Part shown: positions 7,941 through 16,215 of the stretch, one piece after another | How positions within the stretch are numbered: the first letter of the stretch is position 1 | Layout: each line of letters begins with the position of its first letter | Assembly: GCA_025774865.1 (NCBI GenBank) | Contig: JALGZO010000458.1 | Location: 1 to 30,331 of the forward strand | Direction: 5' to 3' | Length of the DNA stretch: 30,331 nucleotides | Source: a bacterium | GTDB taxonomy: Bacteria; ARS69 | Notes under the pieces: model-generated | Databases searched by the model: none | What the model was told of the DNA's origin: nothing | What the model saw: the letters and a program-made list of their open reading frames with translations, nothing else | Translations under genes and position numbers: made by a program

Positions 7941-9553
7941 ATCGCGGCCCCCGCGATCGCGAACGGGAGCTGGAGGGTCGACAGACTCGCCGAGAGCAGC
8001 TGTGCCGGATCCGCGACGAACTTGTCTCCGATCCACAGGCAGTAACGCAGCTCGGAGGAACTGTTGCCCGCGAGCACGATCACGTTCTCGGTGCCGTCTA
8101 CGGCGAACATCCTCGTGGCCCGGATCGTATCCCCGAAGTCGGGGCCCGTTTGCACGGTACGACTCGCGAGCGTCGTGCTCGTCATCCACCGTACGAAGCG
8201 CAACGTGTTCGCTCCCTGTCGGGCCCACGAGATGATCAGTTCGCCGCCAGAGCTCTCCCACGCCAGGTCGAAGTTCACGTAGGTGGGTCCGCCGCCGGGC
8301 TGAAGCGTGGTCGTCTCCAGCTCGGCGGAATCGACCCAGGCCGTCCCGTCCCACGCCGCCACGTTGAGGTCTCGGCTCGCGTCCACTGCGGCCACCACGA
8401 CGTGGTCGCTCGTCGGATCGGTGACGGCGCGCACGAGGTGGGCTTCGGCTCCGAAGGTGGGCAACATTCCGACGGGGCTCAGGACGGTCCCGTCCCAGGT
8501 GGAGTAGCGGCACTGATCCTGCTTGTCCTTCCCCCACACGACCATCGCCTCGGCGGACTCCTGCTCGTAGACGACGTCGGCGACGAAGGGGGATCCGGTG
8601 GTAGCCGCGGCTTCCAGCTCCGGAAAGAGGCTGAAGGCGCTTCCGTTCCAGCGAAGAAGCCGCACGACCTGGTTCACGTGGACCACCAGCAGGAGAATCT
8701 CGTCGGCCTTGGGGTTCGAAGCCATTCGAACGAAAGAAACGTCGTCGGGCTCCCCGGTGCTGACCGTCCCCGGCACCGACCAGGCGCTGCCGCTCCAAAC
8801 CGAGTAGCTCAGCTGGCCCGCCACGCTGTTGAAAGCCGCGACGAGTGCGTCGCCCGACACGCTCTCGTACGCGACATCGACGGCTTTGTAGTCCTTGCTC
8901 GAGCTCGCGAACAAGACCTCGCTTCCCCAGCTCGCACCGTTCCAGACCGCGAGCCGGACTTCGTTGTTGCCGTTGACCGTCGCCATCAGAATCTCGTCAT
9001 CGAACGGGCTTCCGGCGAGCTCGGCCCAGCTCACGACCTGGCTACCGACATCGACGCTGGCCCCCGCAGCGCTCCACGAGGCTCCGACGAGTCGGCGGTA
9101 AGGCGGAAACTGAGTCGCCGATTGGCCGTACGCCGTCATGATCCGTGAGATCACGTACTGTCCCCAGCTCTGGCGGACGACGCTCTCGCCGACCACTCCG
9201 ACCGTCGCGATCGTGGCGAACGTCGTTGGCGTGGGCGCCCGCACCTTGTAGCCGTACCGCCCGGCCCCCAGCGAATGCATGGAATAGACCGTTTCGTTCG
9301 GGGGGAATCCCGGCTCGTGAAAGAGCCGCCACATCGCGTGGTTCACGCCCGCCTCCGCCAGGTACGCCGCCTGGGCGTCTTCCGTACGGTTCGATCCGGC
9401 CGACACTTGCGTCCCGGTCTGCGTGACGAACGTGAGCGCGGACGCGGAGAGGATGCTGACGAGAATCAGCACGGCGACATACGACGAGCCAGCCTGCCGG
9501 GGCGAGACGGCGACCGATCCAAGCCGCGGGGGAATGGGAGGCAATCGATTCAT
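7937..9553 (-). CDS. PilX/GspK-like minor pilin with predicted beta-propeller domain
   Basis: A 538-residue first gene of the inverted minor-pilin operon. The N-terminal helix (about 22-45) follows a Gly that could be a prepilin cleavage site, but Glu5 is missing, as in GspK. AAYLAEAGVNHAMW is the PilX/GspK-type signature. From about residue 150 to the end there are seven units of about 50 residues, each ending in a strand with a W-x-G-type turn (VWNGASW, VWSGSAW, RWNGSAF, TWDGTVL, AWDGTAW, then RWMTSTT and LWIGDKF). Seven regular units suggest a seven-bladed beta-propeller displayed on the fibre. The ribosome site GGGGAT precedes the ATG. The propeller is inferred from repeat spacing only. 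Confidence 0.78.
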   Translation of the reverse strand: MNRLPPIPPRLGSVAVSPRQAGSSYVAVLILVSILSASALTFVTQTGTQVSAGSNRTEDAQAAYLAEAGVNHAMWRLFHEPGFPPNETVYSMHSLGAGRYGYKVRAPTPTTFATIATVGVVGESVVRQSWGQYVISRIMTAYGQSATQFPPYRRLVGASWSAAGASVDVGSQVVSWAELAGSPFDDEILMATVNGNNEVRLAVWNGASWGSEVLFASSSKDYKAVDVAYESVSGDALVAAFNSVAGQLSYSVWSGSAWSVPGTVSTGEPDDVSFVRMASNPKADEILLLVVHVNQVVRLLRWNGSAFSLFPELEAAATTGSPFVADVVYEQESAEAMVVWGKDKQDQCRYSTWDGTVLSPVGMLPTFGAEAHLVRAVTDPTSDHVVVAAVDASRDLNVAAWDGTAWVDSAELETTTLQPGGGPTYVNFDLAWESSGGELIISWARQGANTLRFVRWMTSTTLASRTVQTGPDFGDTIRATRMFAVDGTENVIVLAGNSSSELRYCLWIGDKFVADPAQLLSASLSTLQLPFAIAGAAI

Positions 9554-9569
9554 GGCTCATCCCCGGCGT

Positions 9570-9585
9570 CGGCATTCGAGTTGCG
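9570..9585 (+). promoter_or_regulatory. Sigma-54-like promoter before the gspF operon
   Basis: The sequence reads CGGCATTCGAGTTGCG. The GG (9571-9572) and GC (9583-9584) are separated by ten bases, and GGCA-N6-TTGC follows the sigma-54 pattern; the T at the end of GGCAT and the initial C deviate. It lies in the 97-base divergent gap between the minor-pilin operon (minus) and gspF (plus), 65 bases before the ATG. GGAGGGAGGAC precedes that ATG. A TTGACC lies nearby at 9590-9595, so a sigma-70 alternative cannot be excluded. Confidence 0.48.
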
Positions 9586-9650
9586 TTTCTTGACCGTCGC
9601 TGGCTCAAGCTCGTCCCGACGGACTCCGAACCCTCGGAGGGAGGACCTCG

Positions 9651-10823
9651 ATGGCCATCGATCTCACCAAAGTCGAAGCCGCCAGCCGCGCGAAGCCCGG
9701 TGTCGCGCCGCCGCCGAAACGGCACGCCCGGCCGCGGATCCCTCGCGACCCGCGCCGCCTGGCGACTTATCGCTTCATGACCTCGAAGAAGGTCCCCCTC
9801 GACGACGTCGTCCTCTTCACCCAGCAGCTGGCCCTGCTCCTGCAAACCGGCAACGGCCTCGTCCCTTCGATCGGGGCACTCGCGACCCAGACGGGGTCGC
9901 CAGCGCTCCGGGACGTGCTCCAGGACGTACAGACACGCCTGGAGGAGGGGAACGAGCTTTCGGATTCCCTGGGCCAGCATCCGGCCGCCTTCGACCACCT
10001 GTACGTGAGCCTCGTGAAGGCCGGCGAGGCGACCGGCCATCTCCGGGAGAGCTTGGAGCGCCTCGTCGGGATCCTGGAGATCCGCCGCCGGCTCAGGGCA
10101 CGCATTCGCGAGGCGATGACCTACCCGACGCTCCTGGCGGTCGTCATGACGGGGGTCGTGGTCTTCGTATTCACGTTCATGATCCCACGCTTCGCCGAGC
10201 TCTTCGCGTCCCTGGGCGACGAGCTACCCCTCTCCACCCGGCTCCTGGTGGGCATCAGCGACGCTTTGCGCTCAAGGTGGTGGTTCTTCGTTCCGATGGT
10301 GATCCTGACAGGAGTAGGTGTGGGCCGGCTCGGACGGACGGAGTTCGTTCGGCGAGCCTGGGATCGGACGAAGATGCGCCTGCCCGTCGTAGGTAAGCTC
10401 TACGGCGAGGCTTATCTGTTTCAGCTCTCGTCGACCTTGGGCCTTCTGCTGGGGAGTCGCGTTCCCCACCTGGAGGCGATCCAGATCGCGAAAGACGTCG
10501 TGAAGAGCCCCGGTTACGAGCGTCTATTTGCGGATCTCGAGAAGTACGTGGAGGCGGGACGCGGGGTCGCGCCGGCCTTTCAAGAGGCACCGTTCCTTCC
10601 CGATACCGTCAAGCTGATGGTCTCAACGGGGGAGGCTTCGGGAGCGCTCGACATCGTGATGGGAAGGCTCGCGGAGCACTACCGGGAGGAGTTGGAGAGC
10701 GACATCCGGCGTCTGAGCTCGTTGCTCGAGCCGGCCATGCTAGTCGGCATGGGGTTGATGGTCGGGTTCATCGCGATCTCGCTCATCGTGCCGATTCTCA
10801 GAATGTCTCGGGCAATTCACTGA
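9651..10823 (+). CDS. gspF: GspF/PilC-family inner-membrane platform protein
   Basis: A 390-residue platform protein of the type II secretion / type IV pilus family, which binds the assembly ATPase and the PilM-O complex. The two repeated T2SSF domains are visible: the first (about 55-180) with VVLFTQQLALLLQTGNGLVPSI, the second (about 255-380) with LFQLSSTLGLLLGSRVPHLEAI. Three membrane segments lie near residues 158-185 (TLLAVVMTGVVVFVFTFMIP), 205-230 and 362-385 (AMLVGMGLMVGFIAISLIVP). The N-terminus is basic and cytoplasmic. The start has a strong ribosome site and a sigma-54-like promoter upstream. The major pseudopilin gene follows after 13 bases. Confidence 0.94.
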   Translation: MAIDLTKVEAASRAKPGVAPPPKRHARPRIPRDPRRLATYRFMTSKKVPLDDVVLFTQQLALLLQTGNGLVPSIGALATQTGSPALRDVLQDVQTRLEEGNELSDSLGQHPAAFDHLYVSLVKAGEATGHLRESLERLVGILEIRRRLRARIREAMTYPTLLAVVMTGVVVFVFTFMIPRFAELFASLGDELPLSTRLLVGISDALRSRWWFFVPMVILTGVGVGRLGRTEFVRRAWDRTKMRLPVVGKLYGEAYLFQLSSTLGLLLGSRVPHLEAIQIAKDVVKSPGYERLFADLEKYVEAGRGVAPAFQEAPFLPDTVKLMVSTGEASGALDIVMGRLAEHYREELESDIRRLSSLLEPAMLVGMGLMVGFIAISLIVPILRMSRAIH

Positions 10824-10836
10824 AGGAGCCAAAGAA

Positions 10837-11352
10837 ATGACGCGCGGGTTATTCAATCGGTCAGGTTTCACGCTTGTGGAAGTCCTGATCGTGGTCGTCA
10901 TTCTCAGCGTGCTGGCCGCGATCGCCATTCCACAGTTCACCTCCAGTACGGAGGATGCGAAGCTCGCGGCGCTCGACGTCGATCTCGCCGAGCTCCGGAA
11001 TGCCATCGAGTTGTACTACCACCAGCACAACTCCGTGTACCCGGGAGCGATCAACCACACGACGGGGGCGGCGGCAGCCAGCGCCGCAGAAGCCCAAGCG
11101 GCGTTCACCGCGCAGCTCACGCTTTACACGAGCTCCGCGGGCATCACGGCCAACGTGAAGGACGCGACTTACAAGTACGGTCCGTACATGAAGAAGGTCC
11201 CGGAGAATCCGTACAACGAGCTCGCCAGCATCCTCGCCGACATCACGGAGACCGACATCACGATTGCGGCTTCGAGCGGCGTCGCCGGCTGGAAGTTCTA
11301 CACCAACACGGGACGTTTGGTCGCGAACGACGGGGCCCACGACTCGAACTGA
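10837..11352 (+). CDS. Major type IV pilin / GspG-like pseudopilin
   Basis: A 171-residue prepilin. The leader ends at RSG|FTLVEVLIVVVILSVLAA, with cleavage after Gly, Phe at mature position 1 and Glu at 5. The following helix and IAIPQFTSSTEDAKLAALDVDLAELRNAIELYYHQH is the standard GspG/PilA stem. The middle (about 70-110) holds an alanine-rich stretch. KKVPENPYNE resembles the conserved GspG loop, and the tail is WKFYTNTGRLVANDG. AAGGAG sits before the ATG. Being directly behind gspF and having this canonical stem, it is the most likely main fibre subunit. A 117-base gap separates it from the next gene. Confidence 0.92.
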   Translation: MTRGLFNRSGFTLVEVLIVVVILSVLAAIAIPQFTSSTEDAKLAALDVDLAELRNAIELYYHQHNSVYPGAINHTTGAAAASAAEAQAAFTAQLTLYTSSAGITANVKDATYKYGPYMKKVPENPYNELASILADITETDITIAASSGVAGWKFYTNTGRLVANDGAHDSN

Positions 11353-11469
11353 CGCCGGGTACGCCGCCTTCTCGCGGCCCCCGACGTGCTCCCGGCCCGA
11401 CGAGGGCGGAGGCGCCGGCCCGCACGATCAGGAAGCAACCGCCTGCGACCCCGCCCTCTGGAGGCCGAC

Positions 11470-12549
11470 GTGACGACCTCGACCGCGGCTGCCCGAATGG
11501 GCGATCTCTGGCGCCGATCGACGCTCCCGCGCAGCGTCATCGGCGTTGAGGTCGGTGAGACATGGCTCTGCGTCGCCCGCCGACGCCGCGGCCCCGATCC
11601 TTGGTCTCTGGCTACCCTCCCGATAGAGCCGGAAGACCTCGACGCGGCCCGTCCGCTTCCTCGCCGGTTGCGGGAGCTCGCGCGATCGGCGAAGCTGCCC
11701 CGCGGCGAGGCGATCTGCGCCCTGTGCTCTCCGGCCGTCACCATCTTTCCTCTGACACTGCCGGTGGCGCGATCCGAACGCCTCGACTATCTGGTCGCTA
11801 CTCAGGCGGAGAAGCACCTCAGCCGGCCCCTCGACGAAGTGGTTCTCGACTACGCGGCCGTGCCCGAGGCGATCCGGCGTCCCGGCGAGAGCACGACCGT
11901 CGTCCTCGTCTTCGCCGTCCCCCGCACCGTCGTCGACGGCGTGCTGGCGGGATTGGCGCAGCTCGGCCTCCGCGTGGACCGACTGATCACGCCGGCCTGC
12001 GCGTTGGCCCGCCACTTCAGGTCCCGGGCCGGGGATCGCCGCCTCCTGATCGACACCTCTCAGAACGCCACGTCGATCTCGGTCGTGCAGGACGGTCACG
12101 TGCTGCTCGAGCGGATCCTCCCGTGGGGACGACAATCCCTGCTCGCGCGACTGGAGACCGAGCTCTCTCTCGAGACCGAGCACGCCCGCACCCTCCTCGA
12201 ACGCGGGCATGATGACGCGGAGGAATCGTCGGGCTCCCCCGGCACGGACTCCCCGGCGGGTGCGCTCCGCGAGATTCTCGCTCCGGTCTTTCGCAGTCTG
12301 ACCGGCGAAGCCGCCAGTTGTCTGGCTTACGGCGGCTCCGTGTTCCGTCACGCTCCCGCCGGCGGAGCGATTCTCGTCGGGGCGCTGGCGAACCACGAGC
12401 CGTTGCGCGAGGCGTTGAAACGTGAGCTCGGACTCGGTGTCCAGGGGGCCGCCGATGCGTTCGGCTTCGCGGACCGCGAGAACTCGGACGTGGCTCGCTA
12501 CGCCACCGCGATCGGCTGCGCCCTCTGGGCGCAGGGGCGCGCAGCATGA
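11470..12549 (+). CDS. pilM: PilM-like cytoplasmic assembly protein (actin-like ATPase fold)
   Basis: The GTG at 11470, behind GGAGG with a short spacer, gives 359 residues. An in-frame ATG at 11497 lacks a ribosome site. The protein starts with SVIGVEVGETWLCVARRR, the first phosphate-binding strand of the PilM/FtsA fold, and later has RLLIDTSQNATSISVVQDGH, the second such loop, and an AYGGSVF segment. In type IV pili PilM binds the N-terminus of PilN beneath the inner membrane; in type II systems the GspL cytoplasmic domain plays this part. The gene order PilM-N-O-P-secretin supports the assignment. The stop overlaps pilN (ATGA). Confidence 0.85.
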   Translation: MTTSTAAARMGDLWRRSTLPRSVIGVEVGETWLCVARRRRGPDPWSLATLPIEPEDLDAARPLPRRLRELARSAKLPRGEAICALCSPAVTIFPLTLPVARSERLDYLVATQAEKHLSRPLDEVVLDYAAVPEAIRRPGESTTVVLVFAVPRTVVDGVLAGLAQLGLRVDRLITPACALARHFRSRAGDRRLLIDTSQNATSISVVQDGHVLLERILPWGRQSLLARLETELSLETEHARTLLERGHDDAEESSGSPGTDSPAGALREILAPVFRSLTGEAASCLAYGGSVFRHAPAGGAILVGALANHEPLREALKRELGLGVQGAADAFGFADRENSDVARYATAIGCALWAQGRAA

Positions 12550-13232
12550 CGTCGATCGACCTCATCCCTCCGGACACGATCGCTCGGCGCGACTCACGAC
12601 GACGGCTCCGGCGGTGGGGCTTCCGGCTCGGATTCGGGACGGTCCTGGCGACGACTCTTCACGTCGCGCTCGTGGAGCTCGCCACGGGCCAGCACGCGGA
12701 GCTCTCGCAGCTGACACAACGGTACACGCGGCTCCAAGAGGAGTTGGAGCGAGCCGATGGATTGCTCGAGAAACGCGAAGAACTGGGGCGCCGTCGCGAG
12801 GCCATTTCGCTCATTCGGGGCACCCAGACGGCCGGGCACTATCTCGAGCTTCTCGAATCGACGCTGACTCCCGAGAGTTACCTCACGACCCTCGTCCTGG
12901 AGCGCTGCCCGCCGTTCGAACGAGACGAGCGGGATCCCACTCGACAGGAAGCGTGCCGGGCTCGCCTTCGAATCAGCGGACTCGCGGCCGAGCACGCTCA
13001 CGTCGGCCGCATCCTTCGAGGAATGATCGCCCGGGACGAGTTCGTCAAAGTGGGACTCGTCTCGGTCAACGAACTCCCCCCCGAGCCCGAATCCCGCAAG
13101 AAATCCCGCAAGAAGTCCCGCACCAAGCCGAAGCCCCCGGGGGTGGCGTTCGAGATCTTGTGCGTTCTAGCCGAAGAAGAGACCGGGATGAACGCCGTGA
13201 CCGACGGCCCGCGGAAGGAGGGGATGAGATGA
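12546..13232 (+). CDS. pilN: PilN-like inner-membrane assembly protein
   Basis: A 228-residue bitopic protein. It begins MTSIDLIPPD, close to the conserved INLLP-type PilN N-terminus that binds PilM. A basic stretch, one membrane segment (about 27-48) and a coiled coil (about 50-80, TQRYTRLQEELERADGLLEK) follow. A ferredoxin-like periplasmic domain comes next (about 90-195). Near residues 183-195 there is a small tandem of Lys/Arg/Ser (RKKSRKKSR), coded by a short DNA repeat at about 13090-13125; this is not usual for PilN. ATGA overlaps join it to both neighbours. It would form the PilN-PilO heterodimer. Confidence 0.82.
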   Translation: MTSIDLIPPDTIARRDSRRRLRRWGFRLGFGTVLATTLHVALVELATGQHAELSQLTQRYTRLQEELERADGLLEKREELGRRREAISLIRGTQTAGHYLELLESTLTPESYLTTLVLERCPPFERDERDPTRQEACRARLRISGLAAEHAHVGRILRGMIARDEFVKVGLVSVNELPPEPESRKKSRKKSRTKPKPPGVAFEILCVLAEEETGMNAVTDGPRKEGMR

Positions 13233-13768
13233 TCGATCCCCCGAGGGTGGATCGCGTCGGACGGATTGCGGCCGCCACGCTCGTCGTCGGGTTCTCGGCC
13301 CTGGTGACGTTCCAGGCGATCCGCCCCCTCGTGGGCGCTCGCCGGGATCTCGGCGCGTTCCGCGAAGCGATCGTGATCCTGTCGGACGCCGAGGTGTCGG
13401 TCGATCGTCTGGACTCGGAGATTCAGCTCGCGACCGAGGACCTTCGTCGGAGTCAGTCTCTCCTACCGGCCGAGCTGAACCTGGATTCCTTCCTGGAGCA
13501 AGTCGGTGAGATCGCCAAGGACACCGGCACCCGGATCGAGACCCTCACGCCGGTCGGCTCGGCGGAGCACTATCTGTTTCGGGAGATGATGCTCGAGGTT
13601 CGCGTGAGGGGATCGTTCCCGGAGATTCGCGAGTTCCTCGACCAGCTGGAGCATGGCACCCAGCTCTCTCGTGTCGAGCAGTTGCAGGTGGCCAAGAGCA
13701 AGGGAGACGAGGATTGCTCCGCGAGTCTGCGCGTGGCGCTCTACTTCGCCCCCGGTTCGAAGGGATGA
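13229..13768 (+). CDS. pilO: PilO-like inner-membrane assembly protein
   Basis: The start is ATG 13229 behind AAGGAGGGG, with an ATGA overlap to pilN; 179 residues. One membrane segment (about 12-32, AAATLVVGFSALVTFQAIRP) is followed by a coiled coil (about 40-75). A compact periplasmic domain ends in strand-turn patterns typical of PilO (SLLPAELNLDSFLEQVGEIAKDTGTRIETL split over the coil end, then VRVRGSFPEIREFLDQLE). PilO pairs with PilN to form the alignment complex linking the cytoplasmic ATPase to the secretin. The assignment rests mainly on architecture and gene order. Confidence 0.83.
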   Translation: MIDPPRVDRVGRIAAATLVVGFSALVTFQAIRPLVGARRDLGAFREAIVILSDAEVSVDRLDSEIQLATEDLRRSQSLLPAELNLDSFLEQVGEIAKDTGTRIETLTPVGSAEHYLFREMMLEVRVRGSFPEIREFLDQLEHGTQLSRVEQLQVAKSKGDEDCSASLRVALYFAPGSKG

Positions 13769-13772
13769 TGCG

Positions 13773-14276
13773 ATGGCCGACGCGCTGATCGACCGAGGCT
13801 CCGACCGGCGGGTGACCTTCGTGTGGGGAACCGGGGTGGTGATTGCCGTCGGCGCCGTCATCGCTCTCGCGCTCTGGATCGATGACCGCAAAGTCGAGGA
13901 TCCGGCGGGTGACGCCGAGGCCGCCTACCGCGAGCTCATGCTCGAGATCGAGACGCGGGCCGCCGACCCCGTCGTGACCGCTCCCGACACGCTCGCCCCG
14001 GATCCCGTCGAGCCCGAATCCCGCCGCGACCTGTTCTCGCCGGCGGCCCCACGTCCGGACGTGGCCTCGGCGATGCCGCGGGTCAAGCGGCCTCGAATCC
14101 CGGCGCTCTCGGGAATTCTCATCGACGGGTCGGCTCGGCAGGCGGTTCTCGACGGTGAGGTCTTCGCGGTGGGTGAGCAGATCCGAGGCTTCCAGGTTCT
14201 CGAGATCGATTCAGACGCGGTCGTTCTCGGTCGCGCAGGCTCAACGCACCGCCTCGCGGTCGGCGGGGACCGATGA
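13773..14276 (+). CDS. GspC/PilP-like secretin-linking protein
   Basis: A 167-residue protein with one N-terminal membrane anchor (about 15-38, VTFVWGTGVVIAVGAVIALA) and a flexible Pro/Asp-rich linker (about 55-100). The C-terminal domain LSGILIDGSARQAVLDGEVFAVGEQIRGFQVLEIDSDAVVL (about 114-155) is the homology-region/PilP beta domain that contacts the secretin N0/N1 domains. True PilP is a lipoprotein; here the anchor looks uncleaved, which is closer to GspC. ATG 13773 follows the pilO stop by four bases. The stop overlaps the secretin start (ATGA, 14273-14276). Confidence 0.8.
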   Translation: MADALIDRGSDRRVTFVWGTGVVIAVGAVIALALWIDDRKVEDPAGDAEAAYRELMLEIETRAADPVVTAPDTLAPDPVEPESRRDLFSPAAPRPDVASAMPRVKRPRIPALSGILIDGSARQAVLDGEVFAVGEQIRGFQVLEIDSDAVVLGRAGSTHRLAVGGDR

Positions 14277-15550
14277 CGCGGCACTGGCTGCTTTCGGGGG
14301 TCGTCAGCGCCATCGTCGCGCTCGTCATCGCCGCCTCGATCGGGGCCGACGCGCCACCGGAAGCGGTCGATCCAGACACTCCCGCTCCCGTCACTCTCTC
14401 CACTCACGACACGGACATCCGCGAGGTCCTTGCGCTCTTTTCGCGTTCCCGGGGTCTCAACATCGTCACGAGCGGCGAGGTCGAAGGACGGATCTCGGTC
14501 GATCTGCACGAGGTCCCGTTCCACGACGCGCTGCGCGCGGTCGTCGGCATGGCCGGCTTCGAGGTGATCCGGCGCGGCGACATCTATTTCATCGGGAATC
14601 CTCCCGGCCACGATCCCGGAGCGTCGCTTCTTCGCGATACGCGCACGTTCCGACTCAGCTACGCGCTCCCCGAGGACATCACTCCCGTCTTCGAAAAGAT
14701 GAAGTCGCCGATCGGGCGCATCACGGCCTATCTTCCCCTACGCACCATCGTCGTGGAGGACCTGCCCGACGTCCTCGAGCGCATGGAGCGGGTGCTCTCC
14801 GACTTGGACCACGCGCCACGTCAGGTGCTCATCGAGGCGCGCATGATCGAGGTCTCGCTCAGAGACGACCTCGCGTTCGGGATCGATTGGTCGGCCGTTT
14901 TCTCGAGCGGCAGCGGCCAGGGTGACGCCAACCAGTCCGGCTTCGCGTCACCGCCCACGGCGACGAACCAAGGCCTGTTCATCTCCTGGGCGGACGTCGA
15001 CTTCACCGCCGAGCTGGAAGCACTCGAAGAGGTCGAGGATCTGAAGACGCTTTCCTCCCCACGAGTTCTCGCGGTCGACGGCGTTCCGGCCGAGGTCATC
15101 GTCGGCAGCCAGCTCGGCTTCCGGGTCACGACAACGGTCGAGAACGTGGTGATGGAGTCCGTCCAGTTCCTCGACACCGGGGCGCAGCTCCGGCTGACGC
15201 CGACGATCACCGGAGACGACCACGTCCTCATGACGGTCCACCCCGAGCTCTCCGACGGGAAGATCGAGCTGGGGCTGCCCTCCAAGACGACCGCCCAGGT
15301 CACGACGGACGCTCTGGTCCGGAACGGTCAGACGCTGTTCATCGGGGGTCTCATCCGCGAGCGCGAGGAGGAGACGCAACGGGGTGTCCCGATTCTGATG
15401 CGGATCCCGCTGCTCGGGCGGCTCTTCGGACGCACGGTCCAGAAGACGTTCCGGAGCGAGATCGTCACCCTGATCACGCCGCATATCGTGGAGCCGGGAA
15501 AGGCCCCGAGTCTCGAGCATCTGCCGGAGATGCAGTCGAGCATCGAGTGA
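14273..15550 (+). CDS. Secretin, GspD/PilQ family (short form)
   Basis: A 425-residue outer-membrane channel subunit. A signal peptide covers about 1-25 (WLLSGVVSAIVALVIAASIG). An STN/N-type domain follows (about 40-110, VTLSTHDTDIREVLALFSRS, then GLNIV) and a second small N domain (about 120-190). The secretin core runs from about 190 to 415 with RQVLIEARMIEVS, a Ser/Gly-rich gate loop, LKTLSSPRVLAVDGVPAEVIVG, TLFIGGLIREREEE, and the signature VPILMRIPLLGRLFG then EIVTLITPHIVE. Most GspD and PilQ proteins are 600-750 residues, so this one has few N domains. It is the last gene of the plus-strand operon and converges on the hydrolase gene. Confidence 0.92.
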   Translation: MTRHWLLSGVVSAIVALVIAASIGADAPPEAVDPDTPAPVTLSTHDTDIREVLALFSRSRGLNIVTSGEVEGRISVDLHEVPFHDALRAVVGMAGFEVIRRGDIYFIGNPPGHDPGASLLRDTRTFRLSYALPEDITPVFEKMKSPIGRITAYLPLRTIVVEDLPDVLERMERVLSDLDHAPRQVLIEARMIEVSLRDDLAFGIDWSAVFSSGSGQGDANQSGFASPPTATNQGLFISWADVDFTAELEALEEVEDLKTLSSPRVLAVDGVPAEVIVGSQLGFRVTTTVENVVMESVQFLDTGAQLRLTPTITGDDHVLMTVHPELSDGKIELGLPSKTTAQVTTDALVRNGQTLFIGGLIREREEETQRGVPILMRIPLLGRLFGRTVQKTFRSEIVTLITPHIVEPGKAPSLEHLPEMQSSIE

Positions 15551-15561
15551 CCGCCGGAGCG

Positions 15562-16215
15562 TCAGAGCTCCCGCAGAACCTGCTCGCGGACGGACGCTTG
15601 GAGGTAGGGGTTGGACCGACGCTCCGCGCCCACCGTCGTCGAGGGGCCGTGGCCGGGGTGAAGCACGGTGTCGTCTCCCAGTGGAAGGACGACCTCGTCG
15701 ATCGAGCGCAAGAGTGTGGCGAGGTTCCCGCCCGGCAGATCGACGCGGCCGATGGAGCCAGCGAAGATGACGTCGCCGGAAATCGCCTGGTCTCCCTGCA
15801 CGAGCACGACGCTTCCCGGCGAATGTCCGGGTGCGAGGTACACGCGGAGCTCGCACGACCCGAATCGGAAAGATTCCCCGGCGACCAGATCATGATCCGG
15901 CGGCGGAGGCGGAGGGAAATCGAGGCCGAACATCGCGGCCTGCTCCGCGAACCCGTCCACGAGGAACCGATCGTCCGGGTGCATCCAGATCGGCAAGTCG
16001 TACCGAGCTCGGATGGCGCCGTTCCCGACGATGTGGTCCAGATGACCGTGGGTATTCACGATTGCCACGGGCTGGGTGCCCAGTTCGTCGAGCCGGCGCA
16101 GGAGGATCTCCGGTTCGTCTCCGGGGTCCACCACGACGGTATCTCCCGTCTCCTCGCACCGAAGGAGGAAGGAGTTCACCTGGAACATTCCCATCGGGAA
16201 GGTCTCGATCCTCAC
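15562..16215 (-). CDS. Metallo-beta-lactamase-fold hydrolase (glyoxalase II-like)
   Basis: The frame is open upstream, but GTG 16215, overlapping the Fur-type gene's stop as GTGA, gives a 217-residue protein. That is the normal length for the YcbL/glyoxalase II-like group. The metal-binding motif is THGHLDH (His56, His58, Asp60, His61). Further ligands lie in APGHSPGSV, SGDVIF and LHPGHG. Members hydrolyse thioesters or related bonds using two metal ions; the substrate cannot be told from sequence. It is the last gene of the sigma/Fur/hydrolase run. Confidence 0.88.
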   Translation of the reverse strand: MRIETFPMGMFQVNSFLLRCEETGDTVVVDPGDEPEILLRRLDELGTQPVAIVNTHGHLDHIVGNGAIRARYDLPIWMHPDDRFLVDGFAEQAAMFGLDFPPPPPPDHDLVAGESFRFGSCELRVYLAPGHSPGSVVLVQGDQAISGDVIFAGSIGRVDLPGGNLATLLRSIDEVVLPLGDDTVLHPGHGPSTTVGAERRSNPYLQASVREQVLREL

